Assembly: GCF_020037125.1 (NCBI RefSeq)
Contig: NZ_JAIQDG010000018.1
Coordinates: 1-64,000 of the forward strand
Reading direction: 5' to 3'
Length of the DNA: 64,000 bases
From: Myxococcus sp. RHSTA-1-4
Lineage (GTDB): Bacteria > Myxococcota > Myxococcia > Myxococcales > Myxococcaceae
Part shown: in pieces, positions 24,243 through 40,200 of the stretch
Position numbering within the stretch: the stretch's first letter is position 1
How the letters are laid out: each line of letters starts with the position of its first letter
Position numbers and translations under genes: made by a program
Notes under the pieces: model-generated
Seen by the model: the letters and a program-made list of their open reading frames with translations, nothing else
Told to the model about the DNA's origin: nothing
The model's database searches: none

Positions 24243-25595
24243 CTACGCCGGCTTGGCGTGGTGCTCCAGGAAGTGCGTGTCCAGCTCGCCGGCCCGGAAG
24301 GCCGCATCCTGCACGATGCGCAGGTGGAGCGGGATGTTCGTCTTGATGCCTTCGATGCGGAAGTTCCGCAGCGCCGCCACGGAGCGCTCAATCGCCTGGG
24401 CGCGCGTGTCGCCGGAGATGATGAGCTTGGCAATCATCGGGTCGTAGTTCGGCGTGACGGTGTTGCCCTCGCCGTAGCCCGAGTCCAGCCGGACGCCCTC
24501 GCCCGTGGGAGGCTGGAACACCTTGAGGGGGCCCGGCGAGGGGAAGAACTTCACCGGGTCCTCCGCGTAGATGCGGAACTCCAGCGCCGCCCCGCGCCGC
24601 TTCACGTCCTCCTGCTTCACCGTGAGGCGCTCGCCCGCGGCGATGCGCAGCTGCCAGCCGATGAGGTCCAGCCCCGTGGTCAGCTCCGTCACCGGGTGCT
24701 CCACCTGGAGCCGGGCGTTCATCTCGATGAAGTAGACCTGCCCGTCCGAGTAGAGGAACTCCACCGTGCCGGCGTTGGCGTAGCCGAACGTCTTCGCGGC
24801 GGTGACGGCGGCGGTGAACAGCGTCTTCGCCAGCTCCGGGTTGCGCCCGTCGGCGAACAGCACGGAGGGCGCCTCCTCCACCACCTTCTGGTGCCGGCGC
24901 TGGATGGAGCACTCGCGCTCCAGGCAGTGGATGAGGTGGCCGTGGTGGTCGCCCAGAATCTGGACCTCGATGTGGCGCGGCGCCGGGAAGTAGCGCTCCA
25001 GGTAGACGCCCTCGCGGCCGAAGGCGGCCTTCGCCCGGTCCGTGCACTGGCGGAAGACCTTCTCCAGCTCCGCGGCGTCCTTCGCCACCGCCATGCCGAT
25101 GCCGCCGCCGCCGCTGGCCGCCTTGCACAGCACCGGGTAGCCGATGCGCTCGGCCGCCTCCAGTGCGCCCGCCACGTCCGGCACCACGCCGTCGCTGCCG
25201 GGCACCACCGGCACGCCGGCCGCGGCCACCAGCTTGCGAGCCTGGCTCTTGTCCTTCATCCGCGCCATGGCCGCCGGGGGCGGGCCCACGAAGGTGAGCC
25301 CCGCGTCCGCGCAGGCCTGGGCGAACTCTCCGTTTTCGGACAGGAAGCCGTAACCGGGGTGCACGGCCTGGGCGCCCGTCTGCTTCGCGGCGTCCAGGAT
25401 GGCGGCGATGTTGAGGTAGCTGTCCTTCGCCGGGGCGGGGCCGATGCGCACGGCCTCGTCCGCCTCCTTCACGAAGGGCAGCTCGGCGTCCGCGTCCGAG
25501 TACACGGCGACCGTCTTCAGCCCCATCCCCCGGGCCACGGTGCTGATCCGCCGGGCAATCTCTCCCCGGTTGGCGATGAGCAGCTTCTGGAACAT
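24243..25595 (-). CDS. accC: Biotin carboxylase subunit of an acyl-CoA carboxylase
   Basis: 450-residue ATP-dependent biotin carboxylase. Seen: N-terminal LLIANRGEIARRI, the HPGYGFLSEN motif, glycine-rich ATP lid KAASGGGGIGMAV, ERECSIQRRHQKVVEEAP, and the catalytic block EMNARLQVEHPVTE. Length equals stand-alone AccC. It carboxylates biotin on the neighbouring 70-residue carrier. Whether it serves acetyl-, propionyl- or methylcrotonyl-CoA carboxylase cannot be told, as no carboxyltransferase gene is in the window; the gene symbol is used for the subunit type only. Begins at ATG 25595 behind a plausible promoter. Confidence 0.9.
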   Translation of the reverse strand: MFQKLLIANRGEIARRISTVARGMGLKTVAVYSDADAELPFVKEADEAVRIGPAPAKDSYLNIAAILDAAKQTGAQAVHPGYGFLSENGEFAQACADAGLTFVGPPPAAMARMKDKSQARKLVAAAGVPVVPGSDGVVPDVAGALEAAERIGYPVLCKAASGGGGIGMAVAKDAAELEKVFRQCTDRAKAAFGREGVYLERYFPAPRHIEVQILGDHHGHLIHCLERECSIQRRHQKVVEEAPSVLFADGRNPELAKTLFTAAVTAAKTFGYANAGTVEFLYSDGQVYFIEMNARLQVEHPVTELTTGLDLIGWQLRIAAGERLTVKQEDVKRRGAALEFRIYAEDPVKFFPSPGPLKVFQPPTGEGVRLDSGYGEGNTVTPNYDPMIAKLIISGDTRAQAIERSVAALRNFRIEGIKTNIPLHLRIVQDAAFRAGELDTHFLEHHAKPA

Positions 25596-25624
25596 GGCGA
25601 CGCCCTCCCCTGCGAAGGGCGGCG

Positions 25625-25653
25625 AACCTAACCCTCGCCCCCTCTCAAGACAA
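25625..25653 (-). promoter_or_regulatory. Promoter of the biotin carboxylase operon
   Basis: On the minus strand TTGTCT (25653-25648) and TAGGTT (25630-25625) are 17 bp apart. Predicted start of transcription is near 25618, about 23 nt before the ATG at 25595, with GGGGAGGG in the leader as ribosome-binding site. Confidence 0.45.
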
Positions 25654-25734
25654 GGGCGCGAGCGAGTGCGCTACAGGAGGGTACAGTCCCGTAAATTTGC
25701 GGCTTTGCGCGGCCATGACGTACCTTGCCGCACC

Positions 25735-26121
25735 GTGAAGCCCCCCTCTTCCACAGGCCCTGGCGGCGTGGTGGATCTCCACCGTGCGCGCCGCGCGAAG
25801 CGGCTGGACCTCTACCGTTCCCGGCAGGCGGATCGCGTGCGCTCCGTCCGCGCCACGCTCGAAGCCCTCACCCAGAGCGGCACCCTCTTCACCCAGGAGG
25901 GCACGCGGCGCGGGCTGTCCCTGCTGAAGGCGCTGCAGCTGCTTCAGCGCGCCGGCGCCCGTCTGGACGAGCTGTCCGGCGGCGGCGTGCTGCCCGCGCC
26001 CCGCAGGCCGGAGCGGGTCGACGCGCTGTACGAGGAGGTGGATGACCTCTTCGACCGCGCGGACAAGCTGGCCGGCCGCGACGAGGCGAGCGTGGCCCGC
26101 CTCCCGGGCAGCCAGGGCTGA
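25735..26121 (+). CDS. Small hypothetical helical protein
   Basis: 128 residues, not recognised. GTG 25735 start is tentative, with no clear ribosome-binding site. Seen: a basic N-terminus (RARRAKRLDLYRSRQADRVR), predicted long helices (LFTQEGTRRGLSLLKALQLLQRA) and an acidic amphipathic helix (ALYEEVDDLFDRADKLAGR). No signal peptide or membrane segment. It converges on ftsZ, its stop lying only 2 bp from the ftsZ stop, so the two transcripts must overlap at their 3' ends. Codon use matches neighbours, supporting a real gene. Confidence 0.55.
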   Translation: MKPPSSTGPGGVVDLHRARRAKRLDLYRSRQADRVRSVRATLEALTQSGTLFTQEGTRRGLSLLKALQLLQRAGARLDELSGGGVLPAPRRPERVDALYEEVDDLFDRADKLAGRDEASVARLPGSQG

Positions 26122-26123
26122 CC

Positions 26124-27350
26124 TTACGGCAGCTCCGTCTGGCCCTGGCGCCGGAGGAAGGTGGGGATGTCGAACTGATCCTCATCCAGCGGCAGCGCGG
26201 CGTCCTTCACCACGGCGGTGCGGGCGCTGACGGCCTTGCCGCCCTCCACGGAGGACAGGGCGCGGGGCTGGCTGCCCCCCTTCGTGGGCACCAGGCTGGC
26301 CACCTCCTCGCGCGAGGCGGCGAGCACCGACGCCGGAGCCGGGCGGGACAGCGGCACCTGCACCACCGGCGCCACGGGGCGCGCCTTGGGCGCGTCGCGG
26401 TGGACGAAGCCGGTGGCGATGATGGTGATCTTCACCTCGTCCTGGATCTGGTCGTCGATGAGCGAGCCGAAGATGATCTCCGCCTCGCTGTCCGCCGCGT
26501 CGTGGACCAGGGTGAGCGCCTCGTTGACCTCCTGAAGCGTCATGTCCCGGCCGCCGGTGATGTTGATGAGCAGGCCGGTGGCGCCGTCGATGGAGACGTC
26601 CTCCAGCAGCGGGCTGGAGATGGCCTGCTGCATGGCGGTCAGGGCGCGCTTGTCGCCGGACGAGTGGCCGGTGCCCATGAGCGCCAGGCCCTTGTCGCTC
26701 ATGATGGTCTTCACGTCCGCGAAGTCCACGTTGATGTAGCCGTGGTACTGGATGAGGTCGCTGATGCCCTGCACGGCGTTCAGCAGCACCTCGTCCGCGC
26801 GCTTGAAGGTCTCCAGCAGCGGCATGGGCTCGTTGGAGAGCGACAACAGGCGCTGATTGGGAATCGTGATGAGGGTGTCCACCGCGGCCTTCAGCTCCAC
26901 GATGCCCTGCTCGGCCTGCTTGCGGCGCTTGTTGCCCTCGAAGAGGAAGGGCTTGGTGACGACACCCACCGTCAGGCAGCCCAGGCTCTTGGCGATGTCC
27001 GCGATGATGGGCGCGGCGCCCGTGCCGGTGCCGCCGCCCATGCCGGCGGTGACGAACACCATGTCGGCGCCCTCGAGCACCGCGGCAATCTGGTCGCGCG
27101 ACTCCAGGGCGGCCTCGCGGCCCATCTCCGGGTTGGCGCCCGCGCCCAGGCCCTTCGTCAGCGTCTGCCCGAGCTGCAGCCGCGTGGGCGCCTTGCTCGC
27201 GGCGAGCGCCTGGACATCGGTGTTCGCGGCGATGAAGTCGACCCGGTCGAGCTTCGAGAGAATCATCGTGTTGACCGCGTTGCAGCCGGCCCCACCTGCC
27301 CCCACCACCCGAATCTTGGCGGCCTGCTTGTTCTGGTCGAACTGGTCCAT
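26124..27350 (-). CDS. ftsZ: Cell division GTPase FtsZ
   Basis: 408-residue tubulin homologue that polymerises into the Z-ring at midcell. Seen: nucleotide-binding GAGGAGCNAVNTM, the tubulin signature GGGTGTGAAP (about 105-114), the T7 loop NVDFADVKTIM with the catalytic Asp pair, a variable linker (about 315-390), and the conserved C-terminal peptide DQFDIPTFLRRQG that binds FtsA and other partners. ATG 27350 starts the protein. Unlike the usual dcw order, it does not follow ftsA directly: a 7.9-kb gene and two terminators lie between, so ftsZ has its own promoter in the 240-bp leader (27351-27590). Confidence 0.97.
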   Translation of the reverse strand: MDQFDQNKQAAKIRVVGAGGAGCNAVNTMILSKLDRVDFIAANTDVQALAASKAPTRLQLGQTLTKGLGAGANPEMGREAALESRDQIAAVLEGADMVFVTAGMGGGTGTGAAPIIADIAKSLGCLTVGVVTKPFLFEGNKRRKQAEQGIVELKAAVDTLITIPNQRLLSLSNEPMPLLETFKRADEVLLNAVQGISDLIQYHGYINVDFADVKTIMSDKGLALMGTGHSSGDKRALTAMQQAISSPLLEDVSIDGATGLLINITGGRDMTLQEVNEALTLVHDAADSEAEIIFGSLIDDQIQDEVKITIIATGFVHRDAPKARPVAPVVQVPLSRPAPASVLAASREEVASLVPTKGGSQPRALSSVEGGKAVSARTAVVKDAALPLDEDQFDIPTFLRRQGQTELP

Positions 27351-27439
27351 GGCGGTCCTTTCGGCTGGAGCGGCGCGGTGCAGCGCGCGCACTCCCAACC
27401 TCCACAATCATCAGCAAGTCCCACGCTTTGGCAAGTATT

Positions 27440-27459
27440 CCGCTACGAGCCTGTAGCGG
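27440..27459. promoter_or_regulatory. Palindrome upstream of ftsZ, candidate operator or leader hairpin
   Basis: Arms CCGCTAC (27440-27446) and GTAGCGG (27453-27459) with a 6-bp centre, 90 bp upstream of the ftsZ start. It could be a regulator site controlling ftsZ or an mRNA hairpin. Nothing in the window identifies the partner. Confidence 0.35.
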
Positions 27460-27590
27460 GATGCTTCGCCGCCGAGTCCTCACGCACACTTACACGGCAT
27501 CCCCCGCGTGCGCGCGGTGCGGCCTGGTGGGTGCACTTCGCCTCTTGACTCGCGAAAAGCGGCCCCCCTTGGCGGGTCGGACTCACGCCC

Positions 27591-27637
27591 TACCCGAAAA
27601 ACAAAGGGTGGTCCCGGAACGACTTCCAGGACCACCC
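27591..27637 (-). terminator. Intrinsic terminator of the giant surface-protein gene
   Basis: On the minus strand, a perfect 9-bp stem (GGGTGGTCC, 27637-27629; GGACCACCC, 27614-27606) with a 14-nt loop is followed directly by TTTGTTTTT. This is a textbook rho-independent terminator 77 bp after the stop at 27714, and it separates this gene from ftsZ. Confidence 0.9.
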
Positions 27638-27713
27638 TCGCTCATCGTCCGGTGTGCCTCACCGGGTCCTCATCGGCGCCAGCAGCGCGCCTACCAGGGG
27701 CCGGCGGAGCGCG

Positions 27714-35651
<7,938 letters not shown>

Positions 35652-35865
35652 GGGCGGGGCCCGCCGGGGTGGGATGGGTGTCCCGGCGGCAACAGCCGCA
35701 CATAGCAATCCCGAAGCCAGCCGCCGTCCACTTCCCGCCCCCTCACGGTTCCGAGGGCTTCGGCGACCCACCACTCCCCTCTTAGAGGGGCCAATCCGAA
35801 TCACGGATCCGGATTCTGGAAACCGGACAGCTTGAGACCCCAACGGTGCCGTGGAGGGCCCCACT

Positions 35866-35905
35866 TGACGCGTCACCCGGCGACGCGGCCCCCGGCTGAC
35901 GCGTC
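35866..35905. promoter_or_regulatory. Two TGACGCGTC sites 31 bp apart upstream of the giant gene
   Basis: The 8-bp palindrome GACGCGTC occurs at 35867-35874 and 35898-35905, each preceded by T, with 31 bp between corresponding positions, close to three helical turns. Two copies of ACGCACCCGGC follow at about 35913 and 35931. This looks like a repeated regulator site; the regulator is unknown. Confidence 0.35.
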
Positions 35906-35948
35906 CATCCCGGACGCACCCGGCGTATGACGCACCCGGCCGGAACGC

Positions 35949-35979
35949 AAAAAGGGGCCCCCCTTCCGGAGAGCCCCTT
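35949..35979 (-). terminator. Intrinsic terminator after ftsA, end of the dcw operon
   Basis: On the minus strand AAGGGGC (35979-35973), a 14-nt loop and GCCCCTT (35958-35952) are followed by TTT, making a run of five T with the arm end. It lies 31 bp after the ftsA stop. Confidence 0.75.
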
Positions 35980-36010
35980 CACATGCGGCGGGCGAGCGAG
36001 CCTCGGCCCG

Positions 36011-37243
36011 TCAGAAGATTTCCTCGAGCCACTCGCGCATGCGGCCCTTCACCTTCTTGTACACGTTCTCCTCGCGGATGCGGAACATGCGCCGGTCCAG
36101 GTGCTTGGCACCGTAGACGACCAGGCCCACGCCGGTGGCGTACATGGGGCTCTTCACCACGTCCACCAGCCCGCCGATGCCGCGCGGCATGCCCCGGCGC
36201 ACCGGCAGTCCCAGCACCTCTTCGGCCAGCTCCGGCATGCCGGCCAGCAGCGTGGAGCCACCCGTAATCACCACGCCCGAGGCCAGCAGGTCCTCGTAGC
36301 CGCACTTCTGGATTTCGCGGTGCACGAGCTGGAAGATCTCCTCCACCCGCGGCTCCAGAATCTCGCAGAGAATCTGCCGCCCCAGCACGCGCGGCTGGCG
36401 GCCGCCCACGCTCGGCACCTCAATCGTCTCGTCCTTGTTGATGAGGGACGCGAGCGCGCAGCCGTACTTCTGCTTGATGCGCTCGGCCTCGTGCGCCGGC
36501 GTGCGCAGGCCGATGGCGATGTCGCTGGTGAGGTTGTTGCCGCCCAGCGCAATCACCGCCGTGTGCACGATGGAGCCGCCGGAGAAGATGGCGATGTCCG
36601 TGGTGCCGCCGCCGATGTCGACGAGGCACACGCCCAGCTCCTTCTCGTCCTCGCCCAGCACCGCCTCCGCGCTCGCCAGCGGCTGGAGCACGATGTCGGA
36701 GACATTCAGCCCCGTGCGGTTGGCGCACTTGACGATGTTCTGCGCGCTGGAGACGGCCCCGGTGACGATGTGCACCTTGGCCTCCAGGCGCACGCCCGCC
36801 ATGCCCAGCGGCTCCTTGATGCCGCCCTGGTCGTCGATGATGAACTCCTGCGGAAGGACGTGGATGACCTCCCGGTCCAGCGGAATGGCCACCGCCTTCG
36901 CCGCGTCGATGACACGGGCGATGTCCGCCTCGCGGACCTCCTTGTCCTTCACCGCGACGATGCCCTGGGAGTTGAACCCCTTGATGTGGCCGCCGGCGAT
37001 ACCCGTGTAGACGTGAGAGATTTCGGCGCCAGCCATCAGCTCCGCTTCCTCGACGGCGCGGCGGATGGAGGACACCGTGGCCTCGATGTTGACCACCACG
37101 CCCTTGCGCAACCCCTTCGACGGGTGCGTACCGATACCGATGATGTCGATCCCGCTGTCGGTCAGCTCCCCGACGATGGCGCAGATCTTCGTCGTGCCGA
37201 TGTCGAGGCCGACGATGATCTCCCCCGACTTCTGCTTCGCCAT
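36011..37243 (-). CDS. ftsA: Cell division protein FtsA
   Basis: 410-residue actin-fold ATPase that tethers FtsZ to the membrane and links it to the septal wall machinery. Seen: phosphate-1 motif GLDIGTTKICAIVGE at the start, the 1C domain with HVLPQEFIIDDQ, phosphate-2 VDIGGGTTDIAIF, adenosine motif VVITGGSTLLAGM, and a C-terminal amphipathic membrane-targeting helix (KKVKGRMREWLEEIF). ATG 37243 has GGGAGG 6 nt upstream. It begins 44 bp after ftsQ and is the last gene of the dcw operon, followed by a terminator. Confidence 0.96.
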   Translation of the reverse strand: MAKQKSGEIIVGLDIGTTKICAIVGELTDSGIDIIGIGTHPSKGLRKGVVVNIEATVSSIRRAVEEAELMAGAEISHVYTGIAGGHIKGFNSQGIVAVKDKEVREADIARVIDAAKAVAIPLDREVIHVLPQEFIIDDQGGIKEPLGMAGVRLEAKVHIVTGAVSSAQNIVKCANRTGLNVSDIVLQPLASAEAVLGEDEKELGVCLVDIGGGTTDIAIFSGGSIVHTAVIALGGNNLTSDIAIGLRTPAHEAERIKQKYGCALASLINKDETIEVPSVGGRQPRVLGRQILCEILEPRVEEIFQLVHREIQKCGYEDLLASGVVITGGSTLLAGMPELAEEVLGLPVRRGMPRGIGGLVDVVKSPMYATGVGLVVYGAKHLDRRMFRIREENVYKKVKGRMREWLEEIF

Positions 37244-37287
37244 GACAACCCTCCCAGGCCCCCCACTCTCGTGAAAGGGGCATCCTC

Positions 37288-38142
37288 TTACCGCGTCGAG
37301 GTCCCGTTCCTCTCGGAGACAGGACTCGAAAGCTTCACCGCCACCCAACCGGGCCGAGCACGGTTATCCAGGTGAATGATCTCCGCTGCAAGTCCCCTCG
37401 CACCCAGCTCGCGCCGGACACGGTCCAACCGCTGCAGCTTGACCTCGGAATCCCCTTCTCCCAGGCGCACTTCCTGGCCGGACGCCGTCACCAGCGCCAG
37501 CCCCTGCGCCTCCACGCGGACCTCGGACAGCCGCTCGTCCTTGCCGGGTGACAGCGCCGTGTACGCGCGCGCCACCTCCAGCGCCGAGCGGATGCGCTCC
37601 CGCGCCACCACCGGGTCCGTCACGTAGCCTTCCCTGTCAAGCCCCGTGACGAGCGGCAAATCCAGCCCGTCTCCCGGCGTCACCCGCTTGAAGGGCTCGC
37701 CGTCCTCGTCCAGGACGTACAAATCCCCCAGCACCGCCATGGCGACGGGGACGTGCTCGGTCACCTCCACCGACACGCGGTTGGGAAAGCGCCGGGTGAC
37801 CTCGACCGTCTTCACCCAGGGGTGCTGCGACATGGCGCGCTCCAGGGTGCCCGTGTCCAGGCTCCACAGGTTCTGCCCCTTCGTCAGCGCGGCCAGCCGC
37901 AGCAGCTCCACGCGGGATGCGCGCTGGAGACCGGAGAAGGACACCGCCGCCAGGTCGAAGCGGGGGGACGTCAGCGCCCAACGCCGCGCTTCCACCCCAC
38001 CCCACACCAGCAGGCCCGTGGCCAGCGTCAGCGCCAGCACCTTCAGGACGCCCGGCCCGTGCGTGCGCACGGCGCCCTTCACCGCCTCCTTCTGCTGGGC
38101 GGTGTCCTGACGGCGGCGATTTCGCGTTCTGCCAAAGGCCAT
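37288..38142 (-). CDS. ftsQ: Cell division protein FtsQ
   Basis: 284-residue bitopic membrane protein that recruits FtsL, FtsB and FtsW/FtsI to the septum. Seen: a basic cytoplasmic start (MAFGRTRNRRRQ), one membrane helix (about 33-49, VLALTLATGLLVWGGV), the POTRA domain beginning at FDLAAVSFSGLQ with LWSLDTGTLERAMSQHPWVKT, then the FtsQ-type beta domain (GDLYVLDEDGEPFKRV). ATG 38142 chosen; 162 bp of non-coding sequence with overlapping hairpins precede it. Normal length and position between ddl and ftsA. Confidence 0.93.
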   Translation of the reverse strand: MAFGRTRNRRRQDTAQQKEAVKGAVRTHGPGVLKVLALTLATGLLVWGGVEARRWALTSPRFDLAAVSFSGLQRASRVELLRLAALTKGQNLWSLDTGTLERAMSQHPWVKTVEVTRRFPNRVSVEVTEHVPVAMAVLGDLYVLDEDGEPFKRVTPGDGLDLPLVTGLDREGYVTDPVVARERIRSALEVARAYTALSPGKDERLSEVRVEAQGLALVTASGQEVRLGEGDSEVKLQRLDRVRRELGARGLAAEIIHLDNRARPGWVAVKLSSPVSERNGTSTR

Positions 38143-38268
38143 GGGTCGGGGACGGTCGCACGCATGCTGCGCGCGGATGGATCTCCACGCCAGTTTTTGG
38201 CTACAGGTACGTCGCTGTAGCGCCCGGCGGCTGGGGGTGGGCCTGGAACTTCGGGGGTTTTCGACGGA

Positions 38269-38302
38269 GCCGGACGCGAAGTTGCGTCCGGCATGCAACT
38301 TC
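38269..38302 (-). promoter_or_regulatory. Two mutually exclusive hairpins between ddl and ftsQ
   Basis: Hairpin A: GCCGGACGC (38269-38277) pairs with GCGTCCGGC (38284-38292), 6-nt loop. Hairpin B: GAAGTTGC (38278-38285) pairs with GCAACTTC (38295-38302), 9-nt loop. The loop of A is an arm of B, so only one can form. They begin 3 bp after the ddl stop on the transcribed minus strand. No T-tract follows either, so a switch or RNA-processing role is only inferred. Confidence 0.45.
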
Positions 38303-38304
38303 AC

Positions 38305-39261
38305 TCAGGCCTTGAGGCTCGCGCCTTGCAACAGGCGCTCACACAGGGTCGGGAAGTCGATGCCGCGCCCGGCGGCAATCTTGGGCAGGAGGCTGGTGGC
38401 CGTCATGCCCGGCAGGGTGTTGATCTCCAGCAGGAACACCTCGCCTCCCTCGGTGACGATGACGTCCGACCGGGAGCCCCCGCTGCAGCCCAGGGCCTTG
38501 TGCGCGGCCAGACACACCTCGTTCACCCGCGCATACTGATCCGGCGGCAGGGGGGCGGGGAAGAGGTACTGCGTGCCGGAGCCCGACTTGTACTTGGCCT
38601 CGTAGTCGTAGAACTCGCGGGCGGCGCGCACCTCGATGACGCCGAGGGCCTCGTTGTCCAGCACCCCACCCTGCACCTCGCGTCCCTTGACGAACTGCTC
38701 CACCAGCAGGAAGCCGGCGTACTTCTCGGCGTCCTTGACGGCGGCCTCGTAGTCCTCGCGCGTCTTGCAGATGTGCACGCCCACGCTGCTGCCCTCGCGG
38801 CTGGGCTTCACCACCACCGGGAAGGGGAAGGGCAGCGAGCCCGCCTCCGCCAGCGCGGACGCCGCGTCCCGGAAGGCCCGGTACGCCGGGGTGGGGATGC
38901 CGTGCGCGACGAAGACCTGCTTGGCGTACACCTTGTCCATGCCCAGCGCGGACGCGAGCACGCCACTGCCGGTGTAGGGGATGAACATGGACTCCAGCAG
39001 GCCCTGGAGGCACCCGTCCTCGCCGTAGCGGCCGTGCACGGCCAGCCACGCCACCTCCACCTTCTCCGCCGTGAGGCGCGCGGGCAGATCGCGGCCCACG
39101 TCGATGTCCACCACGTCGTAGCCCTTGGAGCGCAGCGCCTCGGCCACCGCGGCGCCGGTGCGCAGGGACACCTCGCGCTCGGTGGAGAGGCCGCCGTACA
39201 GCACGCCCACGCGCTTCTTCTTGAGCTCGTCCGGGGTGAAGGCGCTGCGAATCGTGGTCAT
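38305..39261 (-). CDS. ddl: D-alanine--D-alanine ligase
   Basis: 318-residue ATP-grasp enzyme making the D-Ala-D-Ala dipeptide of peptidoglycan precursors. Seen: N-terminal VGVLYGGLSTEREVSL, AVHGRYGEDGCLQG, the PSREGSSVGVHI loop, and metal/ATP-binding LLEINTLPGMTATSLLP. The normal central Asp-rich patch is present. ATG 39261 overlaps the murB stop (ATGA). Full length; soluble cytosolic enzyme. Confidence 0.96.
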   Translation of the reverse strand: MTTIRSAFTPDELKKKRVGVLYGGLSTEREVSLRTGAAVAEALRSKGYDVVDIDVGRDLPARLTAEKVEVAWLAVHGRYGEDGCLQGLLESMFIPYTGSGVLASALGMDKVYAKQVFVAHGIPTPAYRAFRDAASALAEAGSLPFPFPVVVKPSREGSSVGVHICKTREDYEAAVKDAEKYAGFLLVEQFVKGREVQGGVLDNEALGVIEVRAAREFYDYEAKYKSGSGTQYLFPAPLPPDQYARVNEVCLAAHKALGCSGGSRSDVIVTEGGEVFLLEINTLPGMTATSLLPKIAAGRGIDFPTLCERLLQGASLKA

Positions 39262-40193
39262 GGCAGGAACTCTCCGACGCGCTTGACTTCGGGTTTCATG
39301 TCGACGCCGGTCTCCTCGCGCACCCGCCGCTGCATGAGGGTGACGAGTCCCAGCACGTCTCGGGCGGACGCTCCGCCCAGGTTGACAATCCAGTTGGCGT
39401 GCAGCGTGGACACCTGTGCACGCCCCAGCGTATGGCCCTTCAGGCCCACGGCTTCAATCAGCCGCCCGGCATGGTCGCCCGGCGGGTTGGTGAAGACACT
39501 GCCGAAGTTGGGCTGGCTCAACGGCTGGGTGCGCTTGCGGTACCCCAGGTCCGCGTCCATGGCCGCCTTGGAGGCCACCACGTCCCCCTTGCGCAGGAGG
39601 AAGCGCACCCGCGTCACGACGCCGCCCGGTGGCAGCTCGGAATGCCGGTAGGCGTGCGGCACCTGCGCCTTCGTCAGCCACCCCACCCCGTCCGCGGTGG
39701 CCACCTCCACCGCCTCGATGACGCGGAAGGCCTCGCCATTCTTGGTGCCGGCGTTCATCGCCACCGCGCCGCCCAGCGTGCCGGGGATGCCCGCGAGGAA
39801 CTCCGCGCCCACCAGCGCGTGGTTGCGCATGAGGTTCACGAGCCGGACGATGGCCGAGCCCGCGCCCAGCGTGAGGCGGCCCTCCTCCGGGCCCACGTCG
39901 GCGACCTCTGGAAAGAGGTCTCCGGGCAGCTTCACGGTGAGGCCCGGCACGCCGCCGTCGCCCACCAGGGTGTTGGCGCCGCCGCCGAGGAGGGTGACGG
40001 GCACGCCCTCCTCGCGAGCCAGCTTCAGCAGGGCCACCAGCGCATCCGGCGAGCGCGGGCGCACCAGGGCCTCCGCGGCGCCGCCCACCCGGACGCTGGT
40101 GAGCGGGGCCAGGGGCTCGCCCGCCTTCACCTCGCACCCGGTCAGCCGCTCCACGCGGTCCGCCAGCGCCGTCCTCACGCCCGCTTCCACCAT
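39258..40193 (-). CDS. murB: UDP-N-acetylenolpyruvoylglucosamine reductase
   Basis: 311-residue FAD enzyme reducing UDP-GlcNAc-enolpyruvate to UDP-MurNAc. Seen: TSVRVGGAAEALVRP, FAD-binding LLGGGANTLVGDGG, GAEFLAGIPGTLGGAVAMNAG, and a C-terminal GSVFTNPPGDHAGRLIE followed by HANWIVN. The sequence HSELPPGG in place of a YR-containing loop suits the shorter type II MurB. Begins at ATG 40193, 7 bp after murC; its end overlaps ddl. Confidence 0.95.
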   Translation of the reverse strand: MVEAGVRTALADRVERLTGCEVKAGEPLAPLTSVRVGGAAEALVRPRSPDALVALLKLAREEGVPVTLLGGGANTLVGDGGVPGLTVKLPGDLFPEVADVGPEEGRLTLGAGSAIVRLVNLMRNHALVGAEFLAGIPGTLGGAVAMNAGTKNGEAFRVIEAVEVATADGVGWLTKAQVPHAYRHSELPPGGVVTRVRFLLRKGDVVASKAAMDADLGYRKRTQPLSQPNFGSVFTNPPGDHAGRLIEAVGLKGHTLGRAQVSTLHANWIVNLGGASARDVLGLVTLMQRRVREETGVDMKPEVKRVGEFLP

Positions 40194-40200
40194 GGTGCGC

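Larger units (their letters stand above)
27351..27713. other. 363-bp non-coding region between ftsZ and the giant surface-protein gene
   Basis: Holds the intrinsic terminator of the upstream minus-strand gene (27591-27637), then the ftsZ leader with the palindrome at 27440-27459. On the minus strand a possible -35 TTGCCA lies near 27430, but no convincing -10 partner was found. Bases 27638-27713 show nothing recognisable. No open frame with coding character was found. Confidence 0.6.
35652..36010. other. 359-bp region between giant gene and ftsA
   Basis: Contains the ftsA-operon terminator (35949-35979), a paired TGACGCGTC motif (35866-35905), a 15-bp palindrome (35776-35790: CCCCTCT and AGAGGGG around one base) and AATCCG/CGGATT inverted repeat (about 35792-35814). 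It must include the promoter of the giant gene, but no convincing -35/-10 pair was recognised. No gene seen. Confidence 0.6.
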
